Both the position numbers and the translations under genes were made by a program. A stretch of DNA of 64,000 nt. Source: Elusimicrobiota bacterium (GTDB lineage Bacteria; Elusimicrobiota; Elusimicrobia; UBA1565; UBA9628). The DNA lies in the NCBI GenBank assembly GCA_016191335.1, contig JACPOW010000035.1, positions 1-64,000 on the forward strand. The letters run 5' to 3'. The notes under the pieces were generated by a model that was given only the letters and a program-made list of their open reading frames with translations, did no database searches and was not told the DNA's origin. This document shows, piece after piece, positions 7,415 to 15,427 of this stretch; the first letter of the stretch is position 1, and each line of letters opens with the position of its first letter.

Positions 7415-8948
7415 CGCGCCCAAGGTTCCCGCCGCTCCCGCCGCCGACGGCCGCGGCCTCGAAGAATTGATGGCCCTCAAGAAGGCCAAGATCGCGGACA
7501 TGCGCGCCCGCGGCATCGACCCTTTCCCCTCCCGCACCGTGCGCAAGAACGACTGCTCCGCGGTGCGCCCCCTGGGAGCCGGCCTGACCGGGCCCATGCA
7601 GCACACGACGGAGAAGGTGGCCATCGCCGGCCGCCTCACCGAGCTGCGCGACATGGGCAAGTCCATCTTCGGCCGCCTGGCCGACCTGTCCGGCACCGCG
7701 CAGGTGTACTTCAAGAAGGACGCCCTGCCGGAGGACGTGTTCGCTTTGGTCAAGAAGGACCTCGCCGTCGGGGATTTCGTCGCCGCCTCCGGCACGGTGT
7801 TCATCACCAAGACCGGCGAGCCCACCGTCGCCGTCGAGCACGCGGTCATCCTCGCCAAGGCCGTGCGCCCGATGCCCGAGAAGTGGCACGGCATCACCAA
7901 CACCGAGCTGCGCTACCGGCAGCGCCACCTGGACCTCGTCTCGACGCCGGAGTCCCGGGACACCTTCGTCAAGCGCGCGAAGATCGTCTCGACCATCCGC
8001 AGCGTCCTCGACGCGCGCGGCTACGTCGAGGTGGAGACCCCCGTCCTGCTCGGCCAGGCCGGCGGCGCCTCGGCCCGCCCGTTCCACACGCACCACAACG
8101 CGCTCGACCAGGACATGGTCCTGCGGATCGCCACCGAGCTGTACTTGAAAAAGCTGGTCATCGGCGGCCTGGATCGCGTCTACGAGATCGGCCGCGTGTT
8201 CCGCAACGAAGGGCTCGACACCAGCCACAACCCCGAGTTCACCATGCTCGAGGCGTACGAGGCGTACTCCGACTACGAAGGCATGGCCGTCCTCTTCGAG
8301 ACCCTCCTGACCGAGTGCGCCGACGCCGTCGGCGTCAGCGAGGTGGAGTGGAAGGGCAAGAAGATCTCGCTCAAGGCGCCGTTCAAGCGCCTGTATCTCC
8401 CCGAGGTCTGGAAGGAGCGCTGCGGCGAGCCCATCGAGAACGTCCTCGAAGGCAAGGGCTTCAACCGGCCGGGGCTCCTGAAGCTCGCCGAACGGCTCGG
8501 CGTGCACGCCGGCGACAAGACGCCCAGCGCCAAGCTCTTCGACCGCATCGTCGAGTCGAAGATCGAGGACCTGCTCGAGCAGCCGACCTTCCTGTTCGAC
8601 CACCCGACCGCGATCACCCCGCTCGCCAAGCTGAAGCCGGGCACCCAGTCCCTCGTCGAGCGCTTCGAGTGCTTCGCCGCGGGCATCGAGCTGTCGAACG
8701 CCTACTCCGAGCTCAACGACCCGCAGGACCAGCGCGACCGCCTGACCGAGCAGATGAAGCAGAACGCCGCCGGCGACGCCGAGGCCGACCTGCTCGACGA
8801 GGACTTCATCCAGGCGATGGAGGCCGGCATGCCCCCGATGGGCGGCATCGGCGTCGGCATCGACCGCCTGACGATGTTCCTCACCGGCCGGGACTCGATC
8901 CGCGACGTGATCCTGTTCCCCACCCTCAAGCACGAAAAGCCCGCGTGA
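7407..8948 (+). CDS. lysS: Lysyl-tRNA synthetase, class II
   Basis: Charges tRNA-Lys. The 513 residues carry the N-terminal OB-fold anticodon-binding domain (KVAIAGRLTELRDMGKSIFG) and the class II catalytic core: RYRQRHLDL, motif 2 in FRNEGLDTSHNPEFTMLEAY, and motif 3 in GIGVGIDRLTMFL near the C-terminus. An Ala/Pro-rich N-terminal extension of about 15 residues precedes the core. It overlaps the response regulator upstream by 8 bases, and the permease start overlaps its stop. Confidence 0.97.
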   Translation: MSDAPKVPAAPAADGRGLEELMALKKAKIADMRARGIDPFPSRTVRKNDCSAVRPLGAGLTGPMQHTTEKVAIAGRLTELRDMGKSIFGRLADLSGTAQVYFKKDALPEDVFALVKKDLAVGDFVAASGTVFITKTGEPTVAVEHAVILAKAVRPMPEKWHGITNTELRYRQRHLDLVSTPESRDTFVKRAKIVSTIRSVLDARGYVEVETPVLLGQAGGASARPFHTHHNALDQDMVLRIATELYLKKLVIGGLDRVYEIGRVFRNEGLDTSHNPEFTMLEAYEAYSDYEGMAVLFETLLTECADAVGVSEVEWKGKKISLKAPFKRLYLPEVWKERCGEPIENVLEGKGFNRPGLLKLAERLGVHAGDKTPSAKLFDRIVESKIEDLLEQPTFLFDHPTAITPLAKLKPGTQSLVERFECFAAGIELSNAYSELNDPQDQRDRLTEQMKQNAAGDAEADLLDEDFIQAMEAGMPPMGGIGVGIDRLTMFLTGRDSIRDVILFPTLKHEKPA

Positions 8949-10162
8949 GCCTCGAGCTTTTCATCTCGCTCCGCTACCTCAAGGCCAAGCGCAAGGGCCT
9001 GTTCGCCGTCGTCACGACGATGATCGGCGTGGCCGGCGTGACGGTGGGCGTCGCGGCCCTTCTCACCACGCTCTCGGTGATGAACGGCTTCCAGACCGAC
9101 ATCCAGAGGAAGATCGTCGGAGCCCAGGCGCACGTCACGGTCCTCGGGGCGCGCTCCCCGCAGGACGTCGAGGACACCTTGGCCCTGGTCCGGGCCGACC
9201 CCGAGCACGAGGCCTCCGCCCCGTTCGCTCTCGGCCAGGCGATCCTCACCGCGCGCGACCGCTCGATCGGCGTCGTCGTCAAGGGGATCGACCCGAAGCG
9301 GGAGTTCGCCGTCAACGACCTCGCCGCGAAGCTCACCTCAGGCTCCTGGGACGGGATCGGCGAGGGCAAGGCTCCGGGCATCGTGCTCGGCGTCGAGCTC
9401 GCCGACCACCTCGGCTCGGAGATCGGCGACGAGATCGTCCTCGTGTCCCCCAAGAGCGTCGCGACCCCCCTGGGGCTGCTCCCCAAGATGCAGAAGTTCC
9501 GCGTCGCGGGCACGCTCAAGACCGGCTACTACGAGTACGACAGCGCGACGGCCTGGACCGGGCTCGCGGCGGCGTCGAAGTTCCTGGGCGTGGACGCCGG
9601 GGCGTCCGGCGTGGGGATCAAGCTGAAGAACCTCAACCGAGCCGACGCGGCCGCGCGGCGCCTGCGCGCCGTCCTCGGCTACGGCAAGCTCGTGCGCACC
9701 TACGCGCAGATGAACCAGACCCTCTTCGCGGCGCTCAAGCTCGAGAAGGCGGTGATGTTCATCATCCTCACCTTGATCACCTTGGTCGCCTCTTTAGGGA
9801 TAGCCTCGACTTTGATCCTCCGCTCCGTCGAGAAGACCCGCGACATCGGCCTTCTCAAGGCGATGGGCGCGGGCCCGGGCCTCATCCGCCGGATCTTCCT
9901 CGTCGAGGGCTTCATCATCGGCGCCTCCGGCGTCGTCATGGGCCTGGCCCTCGGCATGGTCCTGTGCTGGGTGATCGCCACCTTCCAGATCGTCGAGCTC
10001 CCGGCCGACATCTACTATCTCTCCAAGGTGCCGGTGGACATCCGCCCCGGCGACGTCCTCGCCGTGACCGGCATGGGCCTGCTGCTCTCGCTGATCGCCA
10101 CGCTCTACCCCGCCTCGCGCGCCGCGAAGGCCGATCCCGTCGAGGCCATCCACTATGGATGA
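8945..10162 (+). CDS. LolC/LolE-family lipoprotein-releasing permease
   Basis: A 405-residue inner-membrane subunit of the ABC system that moves outer-membrane lipoproteins to the periplasmic chaperone. The N-terminus LFISLRYLKAKRKGLF and first membrane helix with LLTTLSVMNGFQ are typical of LolC/LolE. A large periplasmic domain (about 50-260) is followed by the FtsX-type domain with three helices and the SVEKTRDIGLLKAMGAG coupling segment. It starts with a GTG overlapping the lysS stop (GTGA) and ends 8 bases inside lolD. Only one permease gene is present, so it may be a LolF-type homodimer or have a partner elsewhere. Confidence 0.92.
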   Translation: MSLELFISLRYLKAKRKGLFAVVTTMIGVAGVTVGVAALLTTLSVMNGFQTDIQRKIVGAQAHVTVLGARSPQDVEDTLALVRADPEHEASAPFALGQAILTARDRSIGVVVKGIDPKREFAVNDLAAKLTSGSWDGIGEGKAPGIVLGVELADHLGSEIGDEIVLVSPKSVATPLGLLPKMQKFRVAGTLKTGYYEYDSATAWTGLAAASKFLGVDAGASGVGIKLKNLNRADAAARRLRAVLGYGKLVRTYAQMNQTLFAALKLEKAVMFIILTLITLVASLGIASTLILRSVEKTRDIGLLKAMGAGPGLIRRIFLVEGFIIGASGVVMGLALGMVLCWVIATFQIVELPADIYYLSKVPVDIRPGDVLAVTGMGLLLSLIATLYPASRAAKADPVEAIHYG

Positions 10163-10847
10163 ACCCGCGATCGTCGTCCGCGGCGTCAGCAAAAGCTACG
10201 GGCACGGCGCGTCCGCCGTCTCCGTCCTGCGCGGCATCGACTTCACCGTCGCCTCGGGGGAGTTCGTCGCCATCCTCGGCCCCAGCGGCTCGGGCAAGTC
10301 CACCTTGCTCAACCTCCTCGGCCTGATGGACCGCCCCGACGCGGGCGACCTGACCGTGCGCGGCCGGCGCGCCGCCGACCTCGCGGAGCTCGAGCGCGCG
10401 AAGATGCGTTGCGCCCACATCGGCTTCGTCTTCCAGTTCGACTCCCTTCTGCCCGAGTTCACGATACTGGAGAACACCTTGATGCCCGCCCGCCTCGCCA
10501 TGGCCAACGGCCTCTCGGACGAGCCCCTCGCCAGCGCCACGGCGCGCGCCACCGCCTTGCTCGAGAGCCTCGGCATCGGCGCCCTGCGCGACCGCTTCCC
10601 CTCCCAGACCTCGGGCGGCGAGCGCCAGCGCGCGGCCATCGCCCGCGCGCTCATCAACAAGCCCTCGGTGATCCTGGCCGACGAGCCCACCGGGAACCTC
10701 GACCGCGCCAACGGCGACCGCGTCTTCGCCGACTTCCGCCGCGTCGCCCGCGAGCAAGGCGCCGCCGTGGTCCTCGTCACCCACGACGAGCCCGCCGCCA
10801 AGGCCGCCGACCGCATCCTGCGCATGACCGACGGCCGCCTTATCTAG
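10155..10847 (+). CDS. lolD: Lipoprotein-releasing ABC transporter ATPase LolD
   Basis: A 230-residue ABC ATPase that powers lipoprotein release with the preceding permease. Walker A is GPSGSGKST, the Q-loop lies in FVFQFDSLLPEFTILEN, the signature is TSGGERQR, Walker B is VILADEPTGNLD and the H-loop is LVTHD. The eight-base overlap with the permease shows co-translation. Its stop codon TAG (10845-10847) ends on the first base of the transposase element, so the insertion left the protein intact but replaced everything downstream. Confidence 0.94.
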   Translation: MDEPAIVVRGVSKSYGHGASAVSVLRGIDFTVASGEFVAILGPSGSGKSTLLNLLGLMDRPDAGDLTVRGRRAADLAELERAKMRCAHIGFVFQFDSLLPEFTILENTLMPARLAMANGLSDEPLASATARATALLESLGIGALRDRFPSQTSGGERQRAAIARALINKPSVILADEPTGNLDRANGDRVFADFRRVAREQGAAVVLVTHDEPAAKAADRILRMTDGRLI

Positions 10848-11610
10848 GTGCCAGGCCTCCCATTATCCCATTACTCTCGCAAGCGTAACGGCTGACGGTG
10901 CTGCGCGTCGCATCCAGCCATTTCGCCACCGCAATTTGATTATGTCCGTTGCGCACGGCCTCGGCGACGAACATGCGTCTTGCCGTTACGAGGCTTGGGA
11001 CGCGATTCCGGGAGCGAAGTTCGTTCTGGCCGATGCCCGCTTGCTCCGCTATGGCCCGACCTATAGCGTCGAGCGCGAGCGGCTCGGAATCGACCTGCCG
11101 CGTTAGATCGATCTCCCGGCTTCCCTCAGGCCAAGGATCAAAGCCCTCCACCCCGGTCGCCGCGTCTATGCCCGGACGGAAACTCGACCACGGCCAATCC
11201 TGAGGCGCACCGACGAGTCCAGCTCGGACTGGATTCATATGGATGTACGGGATAAGGCCGGCTAGATATCGGTCATCGAGACAAAGGACCGCCTTGTATC
11301 GCGCCTGAAACAGGTGTCCGGTCCGATCATGCCGACGATTGAACATGGCTCCATGTCTGCCGATCAGACCGTGCATGCAGGAGGACAGTGGGACCTTCCC
11401 CACACGAATCGCCAGGTGGAAATGGTTTCCCATCAAGCAATAGGCGATGATTTCGGAGCCGCTCCGCTCCGTCATCCGTCGGATTCCTGCCAGAAATTGC
11501 CGGCGGTCGTAATCGTCGGCGTAGATGGAACATCCGTCGACGCCGCGCGCCATCGCGTGATAAATCGCACCGGCATAATGAATTCGATGAGGTCTTCCCA
11601 TACCTATCAT
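10840..11610 (-). CDS. REP-associated tyrosine transposase (Y1_Tnp family), second copy
   Basis: A 256-residue paralogue of the transposase at 5173-5913. YHAMARGVDGCSIY, CLMGNHFHLAI (HxH site), DRTGHLFQARYKAVL, YIHMNPVRAGLV and PQDWPWSS are present, and the C-terminus has the helix-turn-helix-like IAVAKWLDATRSTVSRY. The reading frame runs through the terminal inverted repeat and stops inside the end of lolD, adding about a dozen residues that the first copy lacks; the original stop was probably lost. Otherwise it looks intact. Confidence 0.9.
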   Translation of the reverse strand: MIGMGRPHRIHYAGAIYHAMARGVDGCSIYADDYDRRQFLAGIRRMTERSGSEIIAYCLMGNHFHLAIRVGKVPLSSCMHGLIGRHGAMFNRRHDRTGHLFQARYKAVLCLDDRYLAGLIPYIHMNPVRAGLVGAPQDWPWSSFRPGIDAATGVEGFDPWPEGSREIDLTRQVDSEPLALDAIGRAIAEQAGIGQNELRSRNRVPSLVTARRMFVAEAVRNGHNQIAVAKWLDATRSTVSRYACESNGIMGGLAPR

Positions 11611-11670
11611 ACGAATGAGGGTGCCTAATTGTTCCCTGAAGAGTAATGGGATAATGGGAGGCCTGGCACC
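10847..11670 (-). mobile_element. REP-associated Y1 transposase element 2
   Basis: An 824-bp element with perfect 30-bp terminal inverted repeats (10847-10876 and 11641-11670). The outer end is GGTGCCAGGCC, one base from element 1; the inner parts of the repeats differ between the two elements. It begins on the last base of the lolD stop codon. No target duplication is visible. The perfect repeats suggest a more recent insertion than element 1. Confidence 0.88.
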
Positions 11671-11687
11671 GCAATAGGCAAAAAGGG

Positions 11688-11714
11688 ACCCCGGTTCGAA
11701 CGTCGGACCGGGGT
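11688..11714 (-). terminator. Intrinsic terminator of the candidate ncRNA
   Basis: On the minus strand ACCCCGG (11714-11708) pairs with CCGGGGT (11694-11688) around a 13-nt loop, followed by CCC and five T. No minus-strand protein gene lies immediately upstream, so an RNA gene is the natural client. Confidence 0.65.
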
Positions 11715-11804
11715 GGAGACGCCAGCGCTTTCCGGCTTCCGCCTTCGAGCGCTTTGTTCAGTCGAGTGTTTTGCATCCGAGGGCCTTTTATTGGCCTCTG
11801 TTTT

Positions 11805-11828
11805 CCGCCCGGATAGGGCGGCTTTTTT
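11805..11828 (+). terminator. Possible plus-strand terminator (alternatively ncRNA hairpin P3)
   Basis: CCGCCC, a five-base loop, GGGCGG, then C and six T on the plus strand. It could have ended the lolD operon before the transposase element inserted. The same bases form P3 with an A6 linker in the minus-strand ncRNA model, so the two readings compete. Confidence 0.45.
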
Positions 11829-11871
11829 GGATGAGTCCTCGACCTTAAGGCCTGTCGGCGTCTTCGATCAC

Positions 11872-11900
11872 AGTATAGGCCCGGGGCTGATCTAAATCAA
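11872..11900 (-). promoter_or_regulatory. Sigma70-type promoter of the ncRNA with FNR-like box
   Basis: The minus strand reads TTGATT (11900-11895), a 17-nt spacer and TATACT (11877-11872). This is the best -35/-10 pair I found in the window. The -35 lies inside TTGATTTAGATCAG (11900-11887), which matches 9 of 10 fixed bases of the FNR-type TTGAT-N4-ATCAA. A protein bound there would cover the core promoter. Confidence 0.55.
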
Positions 11901-11965
11901 TGGCGGAAGTGGAATGATTTTGTATCCTTTTCTCGTCGGGCGCGATGGCGCGCCGGGAGTAATTA

Positions 11966-12865
11966 ATGAAGATTTACATCGACGGCAAGTTCTACGACAA
12001 GGACGAGGCGAAGATCTCGGTGTTCGACCACGGGGTCCTCTACGGCGACGGGATCTTCGAGGGCATCCGCGCCTACAACGGCCGCATCTTCCGGCTCGAC
12101 GACCACCTCAAGCGCCTCGACGAGTCCGCGAACGCCATCCTCCTGAAGCTCCCGATCCCGATCAAGGAGATCGAGAAGGCCATCCTCGAGACCGTCCGCC
12201 TCAACGGCCTGAAGGACGCCTACATCCGCCTCGTCGTGACCCGCGGCGTCGGCGACCTCGGCCTCGACATGCGCAAGTGCAAGGACGGCGCGACCCTCTT
12301 CATCATCGCCGACCGCATCGAGCTGTACCCCGAGGAGTTCTACGAGAAGGGCCTCACGGTCATCACCTCGACGATCCGGCAGAAGGGCCTCGACCAGGTC
12401 ACCCCCGGCGTCAAGTCGCTGAACTACCTCGCGAACATCCTCGCGCGCGCCGAGGCCACCGCGGCCGGCGCGCAGGAAGCCATCCTGCTCAACGCGACGG
12501 GCCACGTCTCCGAGTGCTCGGGCGACAACATCTTCTACATCAAGGACGGCAAGATCTTCACCCCGCCGACCTCCGCCGGCATCCTCGTGGGCGTCACCCG
12601 CAACGTCGTCATGGAGCTGTGCGAGAAGAAGCTCGGCGTGAAGGTCATCGAGCGGAACTTCCCGCGCTACGACCTGTACGGCGCCGACGAGGTCTTCCTG
12701 ACCGGCACCGGCGCCGAGGTCATCGCCGCCGTCAAGATCGACGGCCGCGTCATCGGCAAGGGCGTCGCGGGCGCGACCACGAAGACCTTGATCAAGCACT
12801 TCCGCGAGTACGCCAACTCGGCCGTCGCCGGCACGCCGGTCTACGAGACGGTCAAGGCCAAGTAG
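11966..12865 (+). CDS. ilvE: Branched-chain amino acid aminotransferase
   Basis: A 299-residue fold-type IV PLP aminotransferase that interconverts branched-chain 2-oxo acids and amino acids using glutamate. The N-terminus FDHGVLYGDGIFEGIRAYNG is diagnostic; the PLP lysine lies in GVKSLNYLANILAR; TGHVSECSGDNIFYI and GTGAEVIAAVKIDGR are further family motifs. The start has a Shine-Dalgarno-like GGGAG seven bases upstream. A GGCGCG/CGCGCC hairpin precedes that site and may affect translation. The exonuclease gene follows after 3 bases. D-amino acid aminotransferase is the alternative in this fold, but the motifs favour IlvE. Confidence 0.92.
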   Translation: MKIYIDGKFYDKDEAKISVFDHGVLYGDGIFEGIRAYNGRIFRLDDHLKRLDESANAILLKLPIPIKEIEKAILETVRLNGLKDAYIRLVVTRGVGDLGLDMRKCKDGATLFIIADRIELYPEEFYEKGLTVITSTIRQKGLDQVTPGVKSLNYLANILARAEATAAGAQEAILLNATGHVSECSGDNIFYIKDGKIFTPPTSAGILVGVTRNVVMELCEKKLGVKVIERNFPRYDLYGADEVFLTGTGAEVIAAVKIDGRVIGKGVAGATTKTLIKHFREYANSAVAGTPVYETVKAK

Positions 12866-12868
12866 CTC

Positions 12869-13636
12869 TTGAAGCTCGTCAGCTGGAACGTCAACGGCGT
12901 CCGCGCCGTCTGGAAGAAGGGCTTCGGGGACTGGTTCAAGGCGGAGAAGGCGGACGTCGTCTGCCTCCAGGAGACCAAGGCCCAGCCCGACCAGCTCACG
13001 CCCGAGATGATCAACCCTCTCGGCTACCACGGCGAGTTCCACTGGGGCGAGAAGAAGGGCTACTCCGGCGTCGCCACCTTCTCCAAGTCCGCGCCGGCGC
13101 TCGTCGAGCGCGGCTTCGGCATCAAGGAGTTCGACAACGAGGGACGGGTCCTCGCCACCAAGCACGGCGACATCACGCTCTTCAACATCTACTTCCCCAA
13201 CGGGAAGGCCCGCGAGGAACGCCTGAAGTTCAAGATGGACTTCTACGAGGCCTTCCTTAAAACCGTCATCCCGCGCTACCGCAAGCGCGGCGACGACAAG
13301 ATCGTGATCTGCGGCGACGTGAACACCGCGCACAAGGAGATCGACCTGGCGCGCCCGAAGGAGAACCGCAAGATCTCCGGCTTCCTGCCCCAGGAGTGCG
13401 AGTGGATGGACCGCCTGCTCGCCGACGGCTTCATCGACACCTTCCGCGAGTTCGAGACCGGCCCCGAGCACTACTCCTGGTGGGACCAGCAGTCCCGCGC
13501 GCGCGACCGCAACGTCGGCTGGCGCATCGACTACTTCTTCATCTCGAAGAACCTGCGCCCGCGACTCAAGAGCGCGTTCATCCAGGACCAGACCATGGGC
13601 TCCGACCACTGCCCGGTCGGCATCGAGCTCGCCTAG
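12869..13636 (+). CDS. xth: Exodeoxyribonuclease III
   Basis: A 255-residue AP endonuclease/3'-5' exonuclease of the Xth family for base-excision repair. SWNVNGVRAVWKKG, CLQETKAQPDQL (metal-binding Glu), GYSGVATFSK, FNIYFPNGK, ICGDVNTAHKEIDL, GWRIDYFFISK and the terminal GSDHCPV (catalytic Asp-His) are all present. The start is a TTG three bases after the ilvE stop; no better in-frame start fits the conserved N-terminus. Its stop codon lies in a short palindrome shared with the convergent gene. Confidence 0.95.
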   Translation: MKLVSWNVNGVRAVWKKGFGDWFKAEKADVVCLQETKAQPDQLTPEMINPLGYHGEFHWGEKKGYSGVATFSKSAPALVERGFGIKEFDNEGRVLATKHGDITLFNIYFPNGKAREERLKFKMDFYEAFLKTVIPRYRKRGDDKIVICGDVNTAHKEIDLARPKENRKISGFLPQECEWMDRLLADGFIDTFREFETGPEHYSWWDQQSRARDRNVGWRIDYFFISKNLRPRLKSAFIQDQTMGSDHCPVGIELA

Positions 13637-13649
13637 CCCGGAGGGCTAG
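13633..13649. repeat. Palindrome containing both convergent stop codons
   Basis: CTAGCCC, GGA, GGGCTAG. The xth stop TAG (13634-13636) and the complement of the opposite gene's TAG (13646-13648) sit symmetrically in the two arms. It may serve as a weak bidirectional 3'-end hairpin; no T-run follows. Confidence 0.45.
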
Positions 13650-15061
13650 CGGACGATCAGGGCGCCGGTCAGACGCCGCCACAGCCGCCGGGCCCAGCCC
13701 TTCACCGTCCTCTCGCCGTCCCGCTCCACGACCGTGTCCGAGAGCGGGATCGCGCGCGGGGAGGACGCCCGGCCGAACAGCGCGCCGATCCGGTCCAGCC
13801 GCCCGAGCCCGACGAGGCGCTTGACCGAGCGGCCGAAGGCGATCGTCCCGAGCGCGGACTCCCCGCCCGCGCCGTCGGACAAGAACCCCTCGACGACGAG
13901 TTCCTTGTCCTTGCGGAAATCGAAGAGGCGCCGCAGCGGCGACCGGCCCTTGTTCTCGGCCTCGAGCCGCGCGCGCCACGCCGCGGCGATGTCCGCGGGG
14001 ACCGGCTTCCCCGACAGCAGCTCGTCCAAGGCCGGCGTCCAGACCGCGGCGTCCTCGACGCCGTCGTACTTCATCACGAGGCGCACGCTCCGCCCGGCGA
14101 GGTCGCTGACCGGGATCGGGGCGCCGAACTCCGCGACCGTCCCGGGCAGCGGTCCGGTCGAGTCCATGAACACGAGCCCGGTGTTCTCCTTGCTCCGGGC
14201 GAGCATGCCCGAGAAGCGCGCCTGCCCCGTCGTGAGCACGCGGATGCGCGTGACGCCCGGCGTGTCGGCGAGGCGCTTCAAGGTCGAGAGCTTCCGCCAC
14301 CAATAGCGCAGGTTCAGGTCGGCGAGGCTCTCCGCGGTGAGCGAGCCGGGCGCCTTGACCGCGTCGAAGACCAGCATCGCCACGGCCGCCGCGGGCGAGC
14401 CCGTCGCGTGCCAGGTCACGCCCGCCTTCACGAGCGCGAAGACCGCCTCGAGCGCGTAGTAGACGAAGCGCGCCACCGGCCCCAGCTCGACCGTCGCGTG
14501 CAGCGGCTTCGACAGCAGGTGGACCTTCGGTCCGGAGGCCGGCTCCCTCGCCGGGCGGGCCTCGAACGGCCTGAGCGCGATCTCCGGGGCGGACAGCGCG
14601 CCGACCGTCAGCGCCGGCGTCTCGGCGAACCCGGCGCCGAGCGCGCGCGCCATCAAGGCGTCCGCCCCGTCGCGGATCTCGGCGGCGGGCGCCGACTTCA
14701 GATCGATCTTCGAGAATTCGGCGATCGCGTCGCGTCCGGCGGAGAGCTTGAGCGGGGCGGCGGCCGTCGGGACCGTCGCGGCCTGAGGACGCGCCGTCGC
14801 GGGAACCGCCCGGACCGAGGCCGGCGCCGCGATCACCGCGAACGGAGCCGCCGCCGCCAGAGTCGACGGCGCGGCCAGCGCCGGCGCGCGCGACGCCGCG
14901 GGCATGATCAAGGCCGGCGCGGAAAGCCCCGCCGTCGGCGCCTGCGGCACGACGATGGTCTGGCCCATGCCCACGGCCGGGACCGCGACGCGCACGCGCT
15001 GCGCCCGCGCCCACGGGGCGGCGAGCAGCACAAGCGCGACGGCGAGCCGGATCGCGTGCAT
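13646..15061 (-). CDS. Exported protein of unknown function with Ala/Pro-rich leader
   Basis: A 471-residue protein. The signal peptide (MHAIRLAVALVLLAAPWARA) is followed by QRVRVAVP and a low-complexity Ala/Pro/Thr stretch to about residue 100 containing LSAPALIMPAA. The globular part (about 150-460) has a possible hydrophobic segment (VYYALEAVFALVKAGV) and a C-terminal basic part (KGWARRLWRRLTGALIV). No known domain or catalytic motif was recognised. The leader closely resembles that of the exported protein at 31319-32917 (AQRVTLEVP and LSAPAATISP), so the two share an N-terminal module. The ATG lies 6 nt after CACACT. Confidence 0.6.
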   Translation of the reverse strand: MHAIRLAVALVLLAAPWARAQRVRVAVPAVGMGQTIVVPQAPTAGLSAPALIMPAASRAPALAAPSTLAAAAPFAVIAAPASVRAVPATARPQAATVPTAAAPLKLSAGRDAIAEFSKIDLKSAPAAEIRDGADALMARALGAGFAETPALTVGALSAPEIALRPFEARPAREPASGPKVHLLSKPLHATVELGPVARFVYYALEAVFALVKAGVTWHATGSPAAAVAMLVFDAVKAPGSLTAESLADLNLRYWWRKLSTLKRLADTPGVTRIRVLTTGQARFSGMLARSKENTGLVFMDSTGPLPGTVAEFGAPIPVSDLAGRSVRLVMKYDGVEDAAVWTPALDELLSGKPVPADIAAAWRARLEAENKGRSPLRRLFDFRKDKELVVEGFLSDGAGGESALGTIAFGRSVKRLVGLGRLDRIGALFGRASSPRAIPLSDTVVERDGERTVKGWARRLWRRLTGALIVR

Positions 15062-15067
15062 ACCCTC

Positions 15068-15073
15068 AGTGTG
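15068..15073 (-). promoter_or_regulatory. Possible -10 box of the gene at 13646-15061
   Basis: The minus strand reads CACACT, six bases, then ATG. The first base departs from TANNNT, so this is a weaker example of the leaderless arrangement. Confidence 0.3.
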
Positions 15074-15170
15074 GCCGTTTAGCCGTATCTAAGGAAGAGC
15101 CCAAAGTCCCACCTCGAAAGGTCCTGGACCTAGGCACACTTATCCTCCACCTGCTACCCCACGACCCCCT

Positions 15171-15204
15171 CTTTGGGTGATGCCTTAACCGGCATCACCC
15201 AAAG
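15171..15204. repeat. Perfect 14-bp hairpin in a divergent intergenic region
   Basis: CTTTGGGTGATGCC (15171-15184) pairs with GGCATCACCCAAAG (15191-15204) around TTAACC. One more T-A pair and, past a mismatch, three C-G pairs extend it. Neither strand has a T-run after the stem and neither flanking gene ends here, so it is not a simple terminator. Confidence 0.6.
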
Positions 15205-15427
15205 AAGGGCTTCACAAAGCCATACCTGCCCCCACCTCCACAAATTCCTTCGTTTTCCAAAAATTTGCGCTGACAAAATAAGCCGTATTCACCTCCGGCG
15301 CCGAAAGTGAATAACAATTTTAAAATAAGAGTTATTTTTTAAAAAACGAGGACTTTCGCCGCCGTCCGCCCAGTAAATTTGCGGAAAACTCTCCACCTCC
15401 TCCCTTGCCCCCGACCTCCGTTCCCGC

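Larger units (their letters stand above)
11680..11866 (-). ncRNA. Candidate structured non-coding RNA, about 185 nt
   Basis: No protein gene fits here, but the minus strand has a promoter, a closing helix at the predicted 5' end and an intrinsic terminator. All helices nest: P1 pairs 11857-11863 with 11717-11723; P2 pairs 11838-11843 with 11761-11766 and continues as 11829-11833 with 11774-11778; inside lie hairpin P3 (11816-11821 with 11805-11810) and hairpin P4 (11793-11798 with 11779-11785, one bulge); P5 pairs 11748-11753 with 11724-11729 and ends in GGC-GGAA-GCC, a GNRA-type tetraloop. Junctions are A-rich. The fold is two nested three-way junctions, unlike the 6S rod, SRP RNA or tmRNA. 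Function is unknown. A caution is that P3 followed by T6 also reads as a plus-strand terminator. Confidence 0.5.

Noticed and set aside
11691..11700. GGTTCGAAC-like T-loop suggesting a tRNA
   Set aside because: The flanks form a 7-bp ACCCCGG/CCGGGGT stem with a 13-nt loop, and no cloverleaf, anticodon arm or acceptor stem fits on either strand.
11680..11866. Identification as 6S RNA, SRP RNA or CsrB-type RNA
   Set aside because: The fold is multi-branched rather than a rod with a central bubble; the SRP helix 8 motif is absent; the five GGA triplets are near chance level at this base composition.
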